NCBI RefSeq assembly: GCF_030272615.1
Contig: NC_081409.1
Location: forward strand, 20,896,260-20,960,259
DNA: 64,000 nt
Source: Cryptomeria japonica
Lineage: Eukaryota; Streptophyta; Pinopsida; Cupressales; Cupressaceae
Reading direction: 5' to 3'
Shown here: piece by piece, positions 13,140 through 24,781 of the stretch
Position numbering within the stretch: position 1 is the stretch's first letter
Layout: each line of letters starts with the position of its first letter
Made by a program: the position numbers and the translations under genes
Notes under the pieces: generated by a model
Seen by the model: the letters and a program-made list of their open reading frames with translations, nothing else
What the model was told of the DNA's origin: nothing
The model's database searches: none

Positions 13140-13460
13140 AAATAGGGTTATTCTTAAGGCTATGATTACAATTAGGATTAAAGACAAAATTAGCGTTATG
13201 GTTATGGAAAAGGATAGGGATAGAATTATGGTTTATGGGAGGGTTATGATTAAGGTTATAGTTAGGGTGATGCTATAATAAAATTATGGTTATTAGTAAG
13301 GTAATAGTTGGGGTTAGGGTTAGGGTTCAATTAACTAGTGTTCAATTAGCTTAAGAGTTAGGATTAAATGTGTTTTAATGTTCAATTAGGTCTAGGGTTA
13401 GGGTTCAATTTGGTTGAGCATTACGATTAGAGTCAGGGTTAGGCTTTGATTATGATTATT
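13140..13460 (+). repeat. Degenerate telomere-like TTAGGG tract
   Basis: The strand carries many TTAGGG, TTAGGATT and TTAGGGTGA words, including GGGTTAGGGTTAGGGTTCAA near 13312 and GGGTTAGGGTTCAA again near 13397. The motif is closer to TTAGGG than to the plant TTTAGGG and is heavily mutated, with longer words such as GTTCAATTAG in between. It is an internal sequence, not a chromosome end. Confidence 0.6.
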
Positions 13461-15670
13461 GTTTAAATAAATAAATTATTAAATTATTATTATACTATGA
13501 TATTGTAATTAATATTAAAGTGTTATAAAGATATGATTATATTATTATATTTTAATTTATTCTTTTTATTAAAAATATTTATCGATAAAAACTAGAAGCA
13601 TTTAATTTGACATGTTTGTGACACTTAATGTATGAAAAACAAAAAATCATTTATCAATATTTTTTTAATTCTATATTATTTTTATTACAAGATTGGTACA
13701 TTAATATTTTTAACACACACACACATATGTATATACTTTGAATAATATATTGGAAGGTACAAAATACATGTGCAACAATTGCCTTTATTAAGCACTTTTT
13801 CTAACTATATAATGACATAGACAAAGTATCATATAGTTGATATATCCCTTTTCATTCTAATTTATTCACAATTGATCCCAATAATTGCTTGATCTTAGAA
13901 TTTCCATTGAGTTCTCAAGGATGTTTAGTGTGACTTATTGCACCAAACTCTCAACAATATATATGAAAGAAGTCTAGAGAGATTGTTGAAATGAAGGGAC
14001 CAATTTGAGTTCCTCTTTTGAATAGAATTTATTTTTGTTTCTTTTTACTTGGTTGAGGAATATAATAACTTTTGAATGAAAAAAATTGTTCTAATAGATG
14101 TTGGTTGACACAAGAAAATGAAATTAGTACAATAGAGAAGGATTTTGAGTTAAAATAAAGTTAAAGTAATTTCTTATGTGTTTGGAATCAATTTGGACAA
14201 CAAAATAGACACATAATTTGAATGCAAATTAAGTCAATTGAATTGCTTTGTGCACATTAACCAATGAAATTTAGTTAAAATTTATTTGAATGGATAAATT
14301 TGGAATAAGTCTAGGATAATTTATTTGAAATAAGTTTGAATCTTTTTGTAAATCTTATAAAATATATAAACTACTTAATTGAAATTGTTTCATTTAGACA
14401 TACTAGCAAATTATTATTGTCATTTTAGATATAGGAGAACACTAGTTTCTCAAAGGAATTCCTTTTACATTTTAAATCAAACTATATATTATTCTTTCTC
14501 CATTTTTAGAACAATATTTTTCCTTACTATTTCAAAAGATAACTCCAAATTTTGTTTCAGTTAAATAGAGTAGAAATTCTCAAGTTATTACTAAGTAAAC
14601 CTCTAATCCCCATTTTATTTATTGTCATTTATAATTGTAGATTTGAACATGAAGAAATTCATATCTATTTTTAACTTCTTAGAAAATAAAGTTATTTTAA
14701 GTTTAATTTAACTTTAAAAGTGCATGTGTATGAATATATATTAAATTTAAATCAATTAATTTAGTTTTAAGCCATAATTGAATTATTAAATGTTAATTTA
14801 CAAAATTAAATGTAAAAGAGAAATTTATTTAATTTTAGATTTTATAAAGAAGAATAAATTTTGTGTAATGAAGATCTTGAAGTTTTAACATAGACAAACA
14901 TGTAATACAAGTGTGTTAAAATGTTACTCAAGTAAGTTTATGCCAAATTATTAGTATCTTCTAGATCAAATCTGTACCTATAGATCATGTCTACATCTAT
15001 GGATTTGTGTCACATCCTCACATCACCCACCTTCATAGTGGATGACTATAGAGAAAAAGAATAGAAGGAAAATTAATCCACACCTCATGTTAAACTTTGG
15101 AATTTCACCCTTGCTTTAACCTTAAAACTTGGTCAACATGCTCAATGAGTTTTGAGTATTCTCTTTATGTTGGTATGTTTTTTTTTGAAAGCTCTTAAAC
15201 CTTAAACAAGTTTTTAGCATACTCTTTGTGTTGGTATTTTTTTTTGGTTATATAACCTTCCTAACTCTTGGCAAGGTTCTCTATAGTGTTCAAATTCATG
15301 ATCTAAAGTGAACAAGAAACAAGTAGATCATTTTTTCAATATATAATGCTTGTCAATAATGTTCAAGGTTCTCAAAATCTTTGAAATTTTTTACAAAGAT
15401 CAAATGAATTTTTTCATTAGTGTTTCAAGTCTAGTTTTCATAACTCATAAAACCTCAACAATATTTTGAAGGCAAAGGTTTGGATAATTTTTCTGGTTCT
15501 TGAATCATCTAAAATCCCTACAAATATATAAATAAAGCATTAATAAAACTTTCCAAGCTTCTTAGAACCTCTAAAAATATTGACAACATTTGAATACTTG
15601 ATGAGAGAGAACTTTCTAGAATGAAAGAATCCTTCAATAAACCTAAAAGAAAACATAGTTTTGTCCAGTG
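13461..15670. other. AT-rich spacer, no gene recognised
   Basis: Low-complexity A/T-rich DNA with a short (CA)n near 13718. Reading frames up to 68 codons exist but show no domain or homologue I recognise. It ends at the target-site copy of the LTR element starting at 15676. Confidence 0.6.
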
Positions 15671-15675
15671 AATAT

Positions 15676-16851
15676 TGTGTGTGTGAAAAGTGGTATGAGA
15701 ATCTGTATCTGCAAGACACAACACTTCAATTAAGTCATTACATGCATGGTTAATCAGATATAATCAATGAATAAATAAACCATAACAAATCGACCCATTG
15801 CCTTCTAAAAGATGCGAGTATAAGATTGCTCTCAGATTATAAGCAATACCAGTGACTAGACAACATCAAGACGAAGGATTTTATCTATATGAACATGATG
15901 AATGCTAGATGGATGCAATATTAATCTAACAACATTTTTGCAATATTAAACTAAATGATTTAATCAATATGAAATAATTAATATGCAATATATCAATGAA
16001 ATCCTAGAACAAAAACAGTATAATAACAATATATTCTCCAGCCTCTCTTTGAATGAGAGATGAGCCTGAATTTATAGAAAATTCAGAAAGAAACCAACGG
16101 TTGAGATCAAATGACGATGAGCGGTCAAGATTTTCCAAGAGGAAGCACAATCCAGGTGAATTGATGTGATTGGATGCTTTTCTCAGTTTTAAAGGAAATT
16201 GAACTAAAAATAAGATTAAATCAGGAAAAAACTGATTTAAAGGAAATTGAACTAAAATTAAGATTAAAATCAGGAAAAAACTGATTTATTCTCTATTTCA
16301 TTCAATTTTGATATTCAATTGTTTTAATTGCTTTCTTTGAGATTATCTATCAATTTTTAATTTGTTTTTTTCAAGATTATCTCCAATTGATTTCTTTTCT
16401 CAAATTTTAATTCTTTTTTGTCAATTAATTCCTTTTTTGATTTATTTCCATTTTTGAAGATTTGTGCTCAATTGATTTATTTAATTGAATTAATTCCTCT
16501 TTCTTGATTTGTTTCCTTTTTTTGAAGATTTATGGCAATTTGATTTATTTAATTAAATTAATTCCTCTTTCTTGATGTGTTTCCTTTTTTGAAGATTTAT
16601 GGCAAATTGCTTTATTTAATTAAATATGCTAGGATATTTAATTAAAATAAATAAGATAATTGTTTAAAATGATTTAATTAATTAAATAAATATTTAATTA
16701 ATATTGAGTGATTGATTTGCCATGTGACATTTGATGATTTTAGGAATTAATTGTGTGCTCAAGATTGATTTAATTGCCTTTGGTTAGGACCTTGGTGACA
16801 TTGTCGAGATTAGGGGCCCATGGTTTAGATGACCATTTTTAGGGTATTACA
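15676..16851 (-). repeat. 3' LTR of the Ty3-like element
   Basis: 1,176 bp, bounded by TG...CA in both readings. It differs from the other LTR by about four substitutions that I could count and a few indels, including a ~13-16 bp duplication present only in the 5' LTR near 25780. The near identity indicates a recent insertion. Confidence 0.92.
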
Positions 16852-16864
16852 TTTGCCCCTCTTT
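16852..16864 (-). other. Polypurine tract of the Ty3-like element
   Basis: Minus strand reads AAAGAGGGGCAAA directly against the 3' LTR, the position where plus-strand DNA synthesis is primed in LTR elements. This and the primer site at the other end fix the element's orientation. Confidence 0.8.
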
Positions 16865-16899
16865 GAATTAATGTGCGAGCAGCGCATTGGTTCAAAGAA

Positions 16900-17480
16900 A
16901 ATTTGATGTCTAGGAGATGTCAGTTCTGAACTTGATTGATCATGAACTACATAAAAAAGCGAGGTGTTTAGTTTGATTCGAAGCGACAAAGCTGAATAAA
17001 GTCTGATTAACATGATACCGTTCCGGAACTTGATTGAACTTGGGAACAATAGAAAACAAAAGATACCGAACTTGAACTTGATTGATCAAGAAGCGGATCT
17101 TACTGATCTAGAACTTGATTGAACTTAGATACAGTGAGTGATGATAAAAATCGATCTTGAACTTGATTGATCAAGATATGATGAAGATAAATTGTTTAGC
17201 TTGATCAAGAAACGAATAAAACGTAACACCTATTTAGATTTAGCATGATCGAAGATACTCTTTAAACCCTTGATTGAGTTTAAACGAAAAATCAGCTTGA
17301 TGAAAAGCAATGGAACTGATTAACGTAAAGAGATTGATTCAGATAAAAGACAAATATCAGCTTGATATGAAGCAATGAAACTAATATGCCCCTAGAGATT
17401 GATTTGATTTAGATGATAAAGAAATCTCAACTTGATATAAAGCGATGAAGTTGAGATGCCCCTAGCGATGAGGTCTTATT
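16900..17480. repeat. Imperfect short repeats in element 3' region
   Basis: GAACTTGATTGATCA and variants recur at about 16930, 17065, 17110 and 17160. Units of about 75 bp containing CAGCTTGATATGAAGCAATG and ATGCCCCTAG(AC)GAT recur at about 17290, 17355 and 17430. They lie upstream (in element sense) of the polypurine tract and have no coding potential. Confidence 0.5.
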
Positions 17481-19199
17481 TGATTTTCTTTAGTTGAAAA
17501 GATTTTTGCTCGACTTTCGATGAAGATTTAAAAAATTTCTCGACATTGAAAAATGTGAGGTCATAAGGTCATGAGTATGCCCCCTCGGGAGTGAAATCGA
17601 AAGATAGCAAGGGTTCATGATGATTATAGGCTATTTTGAGCAATGATAAGTTGTTTTGAGCACAAATGATTCAGAGGAATTTTTGAAATTTTAGCGAGAA
17701 ATTGAGCGGAAAGTTGATTTGTAGAAATTAAATTGAGATTCAGCGTTGATTAACGAGAAATTGAGTGCAATTAGAGGAGAGAATGAACTTTTGATGAAAA
17801 GCACTAAGTGGTCCAAATTTTGAAATTGACTAGCAAAATGATCTCAATTTTCGATTTCGATCCCAAAAATGGACTCAGGACAACCGATTTACAAGCTCGT
17901 GATTTGATTTCATTGTACTTGTGTTGATGGATTATGAGATATTGTTCTATATGCTTTATTCTATATGTATGCATTTCTTTTCAGCATGAATGTATGCAAT
18001 GCAAATGATCATGGATGTCTATTTTTGTTTCTTTTCATATGCAAATAAATGATAATGCAAATGAGTAAGGAGAATGAGTAATGCAAATTTTTTCATTTTT
18101 CTATGCAATAAGATGAATGCAAATGAATGATAGTGAATGTATGAATCTATATAATATGCTTATGTATGCAACTAAACATCTCAAAACACAAGTACTCGAT
18201 CGGAGAAATGATGAAAAGAGACCAATTAGCGAAGAAATGATGACGCTCCATCTCTCATTCAACAAACAAAGAGGAAGCATTGTTACTATACCGAAATCAC
18301 TCCAAATTCACAAAATGCAGAATGCAATGCAAGATGAGATGCAAAATGAGATGCAACCTAAACCTAGTCACTGGACTTTGAAAAGCTTAATTGTCATCAT
18401 TGAGCGTTTTACAATTATAGCAAGCATAATAGAGTTCATTTCTTTTCATGTGCAATATTAATTATCTTGTCCGCAATGACCCTTTTTTCGTTCATATCCT
18501 TGGACAAATTACGCATGGACCCGGATTGCACAATGAAGAAATTCCCTCAAAACAAACAAAGAAATGATGGGAACCTCCCTGTAGCATTCAAATAAGCGGA
18601 GTCGAGGTATGTGAGGCGATTCCACCTTGATGTGAAGGCTCTTATCACAGACACCCAGCTAATTTAGATGTTTCCAGATCATTGGGATCATTCCTTCAAG
18701 TAGTAAACAAGAAAATATTATGCCCCCAATCCTTGCTCCTCTTAGTCAAGATAGACTTCCTCGAGTTACTCAGAGGGATAATAATCGAAAACCAATATAA
18801 AAGACAGCACACAAATACAATTTTCATGCATAGCTCAAATAGTTTAGTGATTGTTTTCCGTTATGTTGTTTTGCTTGTTAATTCAGTGATAAAACTCTTT
18901 AGTAGTCAGGAGATAGGTAACTGACTCGGAGTGGATGACCAGGTTTCACTGACGTAAGGTTGACTTGGTTGATACTGCTTAGGACATATAATGTGCTCTG
19001 TGGATTACCTAAGACTAGGACATTGATTGATTTCAAGCCATGAGGGTTCCAACGAACCAGGATGTCACAAAAGTGACTGAAATATGTACAAGCGAAAGAA
19101 AATATGCAGGAAAGAAAGAATGCCAACGTTGCGTTGATAGATGGAGCGCTTGAGTACAAGAGGCGCCTGTTTACCAGGTTTTCACCTGCTTGGCAGAGA

Positions 19200-19375
19200 T
19201 TTTTTTTTTTTTTTTTTCTGTTTTTCTTTTTCTTTTTTTTTTTTTTCTGTTTTTCTTTTTCTTTTTTTTTTTGAATTTCTTCAGGACTTTTTCTGATTTT
19301 TATGATTTCTTGAGGACATTTTCTGATTTTTAGGATTTCTTCAGGACATTTTCTGATTTTTAGGATTTTTTCAAA
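19200..19375. repeat. Poly-T tract and ~30-bp tandem repeat
   Basis: A T/C homopolymer stretch (19200-19271) is followed by three to four copies of GATTTCTTCAGGACATTTTC with TGATTTTTAG between them. On the element's sense strand this is a long A-rich run. Confidence 0.7.
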
Positions 19376-20234
19376 AGTTTGCCCCTAGTGTCTAGCAAGG
19401 CAAAAGGGATTTTGAGTACATGAATGGATAAGTGAATGATGGTGGACACTTTCAAGGACTATCTCACAACATTAATCCAAGCACATGTTCCAGATATAGC
19501 AATATAAAGCAAGGATTTTAGCGATGTAAAGCAAGGATATAGCGCAGCGAAGCGAGGATATAGTGTAACGAAGCCATATGGTCCAAAGAAGTGGCCATGT
19601 CAAGAGGTTTGTGGAAAGAAAGTTTTTGCATTTTGTCCATAGTGTTGATCAAGATCAAGGAATAGATTTGAATAGGAGGCAGATAGGATAATCAAGATCA
19701 AAGGTGGTAAGCGAGCAATGGATAGGAGCTTAAGGGTCTAGATCAAGTGTAATAAATAGGACACATGAAGCCTGCAAGGATCCTTAACCTTGTCAAGATC
19801 AAAGGTGGAAAACGGATATGAATGTAGATAGAGCGAATGAGGGATAATGGAGGATGAAGAATAATGGAGGAAGATGGATAATAGATGGATGTACATGGAT
19901 GGAACTTTCTCCCAGTGTAAAGTGAAAAAGGATAATGGATTACGCATGACGCTTGTTTACCAGGTTTTCGTCATGGTAGTTGCCCAAGGTGCCACAAGAA
20001 GTGGTTTTCACACAAGGACAAATTTATTTCTCTTTACTTTTTTTTTTTTCTTTTTTTTTCATCATTTTTCTTTTCTTTTGGAAGATAATGGAGGCATGAG
20101 AGGAGATGGAAGAAGGACCCCAATGTCTCGCTGCTTTGGATGGTACCTTTAGAATATGAGTTGCAATAGACCATGGCTATGAAGGTATGCTCAAAGATGT
20201 TGGTAGGATAATGAAATGAAACTAGGGCAAGGAC

Positions 20235-20760
20235 TTATGCAAAGGATTGGATAAGAGGGATGGAAGGGTGAAAAAGAGGTGTTGGATAATGGATGGGATG
20301 TTGGAAGAATTGTGTATCGATAGATGGAAATGCTGGAAAGATCAACATTGGCACACGCCTTGAGGGATGGTGCACATATGGAGGAGAAGTGAATCTCAAA
20401 TTTTGAGATTTGGATGGAGGAAAGGTTACATGTTTTGGTGCATAAGAACCCAAAATGGATGAAGGAGGTGATAGAGGAATAGACTCAGAAGGTTTGGATG
20501 GAGGAACAACAATTTTGGATGCCAATTTTGATTTTTCTTTAGACTGTTGTGCTTCAAGTAGCTGCTTAGGGATCCACATGGTTTTTGATTTTTCATTCTT
20601 TTGTAGTTCCTTATAGCGCATTGCTTGTACAAGTGCCTTAGGAACCCATATAACTTTTGACTTTTCTTCTTTCTTTGTGGCATTTTGTACTTTTCTTTTT
20701 CTTTTTGGATCATATTTTTCTTTGTTTTGACATGTCGATTAGATGGGACATGTTGATCCT
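20235..20760 (-). pseudogene. Frame-broken continuation of gag-like ORF
   Basis: Directly downstream of the gag-like stop, the minus strand remains protein-like but in two frames. The first continues in the original frame through NMIQKEKEKYKMPQ. It then shifts, within A-rich DNA near 20650-20700, into a frame reading KVIWVPKALVQAMRYKELQ and KTMWIPKQLLEAQQ. The repeated W-(V/I)-P-K-(A/Q)-L block suggests two copies of one short motif. I read this as the original C-terminal part of the same polyprotein, now separated by a TAA and a frameshift. It ends at about 20235. Function is unknown. Confidence 0.5.
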
Positions 20761-20779
20761 TGAATACACGTGGATTACT

Positions 20780-22501
20780 TTACTTATGACTTTTATGCTT
20801 GGCATCCAAATTGCTTGGAGGGAGATGCGTGGATAGATAGGAATGATATGGAGATCTTTTATATTGATGGAAGGTACTCAAAGATGTGTGCCTTTGTTGA
20901 TCTTTCATAAGGGATGGAGGGATATAGGGACCTAGAATGGATGGAAGCGATGATGGGGAAGGCATGTATTTGGATTTAACTGGAGAAATGTAGGATTTAT
21001 GAGGGATACCAACATCTTGAGAGTGAGAAATGTAGCCATTATAATCAAGATTTTCTTTTATAGCAGGGGGTTCTAATATACCTTTTTCATGAATGTCTAA
21101 CCCTTTTTTTTGATAATGCATGCTTTGAAAGATCTTTTTAACAAAGGGTTTCTTCTTACTTTGGATGCTAGAGGCAAGTCCATTTTGAGGTAAAGGTATC
21201 TTGCATGGAATGATAGGATCATGAGAGGGATTTATGGGCATGATGGACTCTTGAGGTGAACATGGAGGATTATGACAAGGAGATGAAGGGATACTTTGAT
21301 CTTGACATAGAATAGGATCATTGGATAGAGTAGGAAGGGTGTTTGACTCTTCATTTTGAATATGATCATTTGAAAAGGTGGAAGAGACATCATGATCTTG
21401 CTTAGGAAGTGGATTAGGAATGGGATTTGGAAGGATGGTTTTCTCTTGAGATGGAAGGGGGTCATCTTGGAAGAAATGGAAAGGTATAAGGGGATCATCA
21501 TGGGATTCTAGTGAAATAGGATTTTTTTCAATCATTAGATGGGATTGAGGAGTTTTGGTGTCTTGATCTTGGTTTATGATAGGACTTATTCTTCCATTTT
21601 CCAGATTATCCTCTTGACATGGAGTCACTTCTAAGGAAGGGGTAGGATTTTTCATGGGTGTAGGGGACTCTTGGAATATCTCCATATTTTGGCATGATAG
21701 GGAAGCATTTTGGAAAGGGCCTTCTGGAGTGGGTACGTTTGGAATTGGAGTGCATGATGGCATAGGATCTAGGATTTTTAAATCTTTAGAGGAACTTGTA
21801 TCAATATTGGCATTAACTTGGATTTCCATAGGAGATAGCCCTTGAAGGTCAACATGAGAAGTTTCATTGTTTGAAGGAGATGGTATGGATTGTTGCTGAG
21901 AAGTTTTAGGAGATGAAGGCATCATGGAAGGGATGGAGGCTACATATGGAGCCTTGCTAGACATAGCTTCATGATTTTGATTATGCTTAGAAGTAGTTCC
22001 TTCAATTTCAATGACACCATCATCAATGAGATCTTGAATCTTATGTTTTAATTCTATGCAATGCGAAGTCTTATGTTCATTTTGTCTATGATATGCACAA
22101 TACTTACTCATAAATTCCCATCCCCATGTGGTCTTTTTAGGCAATATAATAAGATTGTTCTTAAGAAGTTCTTCTAAAGCTAATTCAATAGATTGCCCCA
22201 AAGGTGTAAACTGTCTATCTAGGGAAATTTTGGAGGATATGTCTTTATGACTTGGTGAAGGTGTTTTGTGATCTTGTATGAGATTTGGTCTTTGATTGTC
22301 AATTATTTTTTGGTATCTAATCGTCAAATCACCTAATTGTTTTAGCATTCCTTGAAGTTTCGCACTCTTGATATCACGCATTTGTTTTTCAAAAGGAGTC
22401 ACTGATTCATTTTCTTGGATTTTCAGGTCATACATTTCTTTCTTGATATCTTGAAGAATTTGAGCAAAGGTAGCCATGGGAATTGGAGTTAAGGTATCCA
22501 T
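20780..22501 (-). CDS. Gag-like protein of the Ty3-like element
   Basis: 573 residues from the ATG at 22501. Residues 1-75 are charged and predicted helical (FAQILQDIKKEMYDLKIQEN). Residues 135-148 form a C-x2-H-x4-H-x4-C knuckle (CAYHRQNEHKTSHC) followed by ELKHKIQDLIDDGVI, the arrangement seen in plant Ty3/Gypsy Gag proteins. From about residue 180 onward the chain is rich in Pro, Ser, Asn and Gln with no recognisable domain, unlike a protease or reverse transcriptase. Gag coats element RNA in virus-like particles. It is the only long intact frame of the element, about 2.2 kb from the primer site. The first third of a normal Ty3 Gag (the capsid part) is not obvious, so this may be a rearranged Gag. 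A stop at 20780 may be a premature TAA, since related coding sequence follows. Confidence 0.7.
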   Translation of the reverse strand: MDTLTPIPMATFAQILQDIKKEMYDLKIQENESVTPFEKQMRDIKSAKLQGMLKQLGDLTIRYQKIIDNQRPNLIQDHKTPSPSHKDISSKISLDRQFTPLGQSIELALEELLKNNLIILPKKTTWGWEFMSKYCAYHRQNEHKTSHCIELKHKIQDLIDDGVIEIEGTTSKHNQNHEAMSSKAPYVASIPSMMPSSPKTSQQQSIPSPSNNETSHVDLQGLSPMEIQVNANIDTSSSKDLKILDPMPSCTPIPNVPTPEGPFQNASLSCQNMEIFQESPTPMKNPTPSLEVTPCQEDNLENGRISPIINQDQDTKTPQSHLMIEKNPISLESHDDPLIPFHFFQDDPLPSQEKTILPNPIPNPLPKQDHDVSSTFSNDHIQNEESNTLPTLSNDPILCQDQSIPSSPCHNPPCSPQESIMPINPSHDPIIPCKIPLPQNGLASSIQSKKKPFVKKIFQSMHYQKKGLDIHEKGILEPPAIKENLDYNGYISHSQDVGIPHKSYISPVKSKYMPSPSSLPSILGPYIPPSLMKDQQRHTSLSTFHQYKRSPYHSYLSTHLPPSNLDAKHKSHK

Positions 22502-24080
22502 GAGATTATTACTTTTGTCAAAAAAAATTAGAAGAGCTTTTGGTTTGAACAGGCATTTTTAACCGACAGGACCGAGAGCGAGATGTGTTGCAGAAGTCAA
22601 GATCAAATTGTAGCTAGTAGTTCGTTTAACGTAGTAATTAAGAGAAGTAACTTAAGATCTGGTCTGGTTTCAGGAACGATCTATCCTGTGTAAGACGTTA
22701 TCTAAGTTGACTTAGGTTTGATAAAATGTTCGTTTGAACTAGCTTAAAGATGATCGACAAAATCGTGCAATGCAACGACAGAGGTACACTATCAAGGTTG
22801 TTTATGCTCAAGAGGATGATAACCAGTTTTAGGCTTGCTGTAGACTGATCTAGGAAACTTTGACTATTTTGACTGACAGGATCAGGAATTCATATGACAG
22901 AGGATTGGACAAAGACGAGATTCCGACAAACAGAGTTTCAATGACTGACGACTACTAGTTTTTGTTAAGGATTGATGTTTCAATGACTAACAGAGACTAG
23001 TTTGGACACAGACAGAGTTTATCACTGACTTTGTTTGTTGTTTTCTCCAGTTTTGGTATTCCAGTTTTAGTTTTAGGGATGAAAACATAGAAAACACACA
23101 AGATATATAATAATTCAATCACAGCACGCTAACCCTATGGAAGTTGGCTTAGAGAAGAAAACCTTTGCTTGCTGACTTAGGTACACACCCAATAGCTAAT
23201 CAGAATATGACCGTTGAGTCTCACGCAATGGATTCTCAACGCCGTATTAGCCGACTCCAAACGCTAATGGGGGCACGATATGGCAAGTGTCTTGGGAGAG
23301 TTACTATCTCTCTTGCACAAAGATTATCAACCTTTCGGAGGTGAATCAGGTAGTTTCTATCTTATGGTTCTTAGTCAGGAATTTCGTTTGAAATTACCCC
23401 TTGAAGTCACGCAAGCATGATTGAGGCCTATAGCCCAACAAGGTACCGAAACAAGATGTAGTCACGTAAACGTGATTGAGACCGCGAGGCCCTACAAAAT
23501 GCTTGATATGAGAGATCTCAAAGAGAAAACTCAAATAATCCCATCCTCTGAGACTTTAATCACCAGAGGCCTATTTATTATAGTGAGTTGGAATGCTCAG
23601 GTCCAGCTATACTCACTTGGGTCGTTCTCACAGGGTGATTACTTTTTCCCACTATGACAGGCCCACTAAAGGTACACAAATCTCAAAACTTAGAAAAAAA
23701 CTTCGAGGGTCTAGATTTCTGATTGTCTATAAAAGACAAGAGCATACTCTCCTACCTCTTAGATTTTTCTGAAAACACGAAAGACAGATTTGTTCTTTAA
23801 CCAGATAGCAATTTAAGTGCCTAAGAAAATACTAAATGAATACACAATGTTTAGTCGATTTCTCCTTAGGCAACCTGCAAAACCAATATGTCAGTAGTCA
23901 TTTTCTTCTTGATTCTTTGGCATGCGTATGTTTGATTGATAGATTCTTTGACAAGCGTCCTGAAAACATTAAAATCTCAAAATTAGTTTCCAAGATAACA
24001 TAAAAAAAATCATCAAAAGAAAATTCTATCATGTAAACTTTAAACTAATCTAACAAGAATTTCCATTTTATGACTATCCT
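22502..24080 (-). other. Leader region of the Ty3-like element
   Basis: No ORF in the element's sense direction that I recognise. Such a long leader between primer site and gag is typical of large plant Ty3 elements and can carry the RNA packaging signal. No specific structure was identified. Confidence 0.5.
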
Positions 24081-24089
24081 AGTTATGAC

Positions 24090-24650
24090 AATTTTTGATA
24101 GTACTGCACTCTATCGCTTATAACTTTTGAACCAAAAATAATTTGGAACATCTCTTCGGTGAAAATATGGAAAACTTGGTTTTACAAAACATATTAAAAT
24201 TTGGGTGAGATCCAACAGTTAAATAAAAAGTTATGCCCTCCGAACCGAGACCATTTTTGACTGTCACAGAAGAATAGGTAAAATGACAGTCCTGCACTCT
24301 GTCAATCATAACTTTCAAACAAAAAATAGTTTGTCAAATCCGTTCGGTGAACCTGTATAAAAATTCATTTTCAAAAACATATCAAACATTTGTTGAGATC
24401 CAACGGTTCAATAAAAAATTATACTCTTCCAACCGAGACCATTTTTTACTGTCATAGAAGGAGTAAAATGATAGTCCTGCACTCTGTCAATAATAACTTT
24501 CAAATCCAAAATATTTAGGAAAATCCCTTCAGTGATCCTGTAGAAAACTTGATTTTACAAAACATATCACAAATTAGTTAAGATCCAATGGTTCAATAAA
24601 AATTTATACTCTCCAAACTGAGACCATTGTTTACTGTCATAGAAGAACAA
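24090..24650. repeat. Three ~185-bp tandem repeats in element leader
   Basis: Copies begin near 24098, 24283 and 24473. Each carries in order (A)GT(A/C)CTGCACTCT(A/G)TC, ATAACTTT, a TTCGGTGA or TTCAGTGA word, ACAAAACATAT, GAGATCCAA(C/T)GGTT and ACCGAGACCATT. They are diverged from one another but clearly one repeat family. Confidence 0.85.
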
Positions 24651-24737
24651 TAAAAAAGAAAGATTTTTATTTGCAAATTTAACACATGTTTATTAGTTAT
24701 AAAAATCAAACATTAAATTTGTTCAAGAAACATTATA

Positions 24738-24777
24738 AATCTTGTAATTGTGGGTTTGAGCCCCACGGTGGGCGCCA
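24738..24777 (-). other. Primer-binding site, tRNA-Lys(CUU), extended match
   Basis: Minus strand reads TGGCGCCCACCGTGGGGC four bases inside the 5' LTR, complementary to the 3' end of plant tRNA-Lys(CUU). The match continues beyond the usual 18 nt through the T arm (plus strand GTGGGTTTGAGCCCCAC) towards the anticodon arm, about 36 of 40 positions against the tRNA as I remember it. It primes minus-strand DNA synthesis. Confidence 0.85.
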
Positions 24778-24781
24778 GAAA

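Noticed and set aside
13140..13460. A true telomere or chromosome end
   Set aside because: It is short, degenerate, internal and flanked by ordinary sequence on both sides.
18117..18461. 114-codon plus-strand frame inside the Ty3-like element
   Set aside because: It is antisense to the element, Met/Gln-rich from ATGCAAATG-type repeats, with no recognisable domain.
24738..24777. A tRNA-Lys gene
   Set aside because: Only the 3' half of the tRNA is present and it abuts an LTR at the correct spacing, so it is a primer-binding site.
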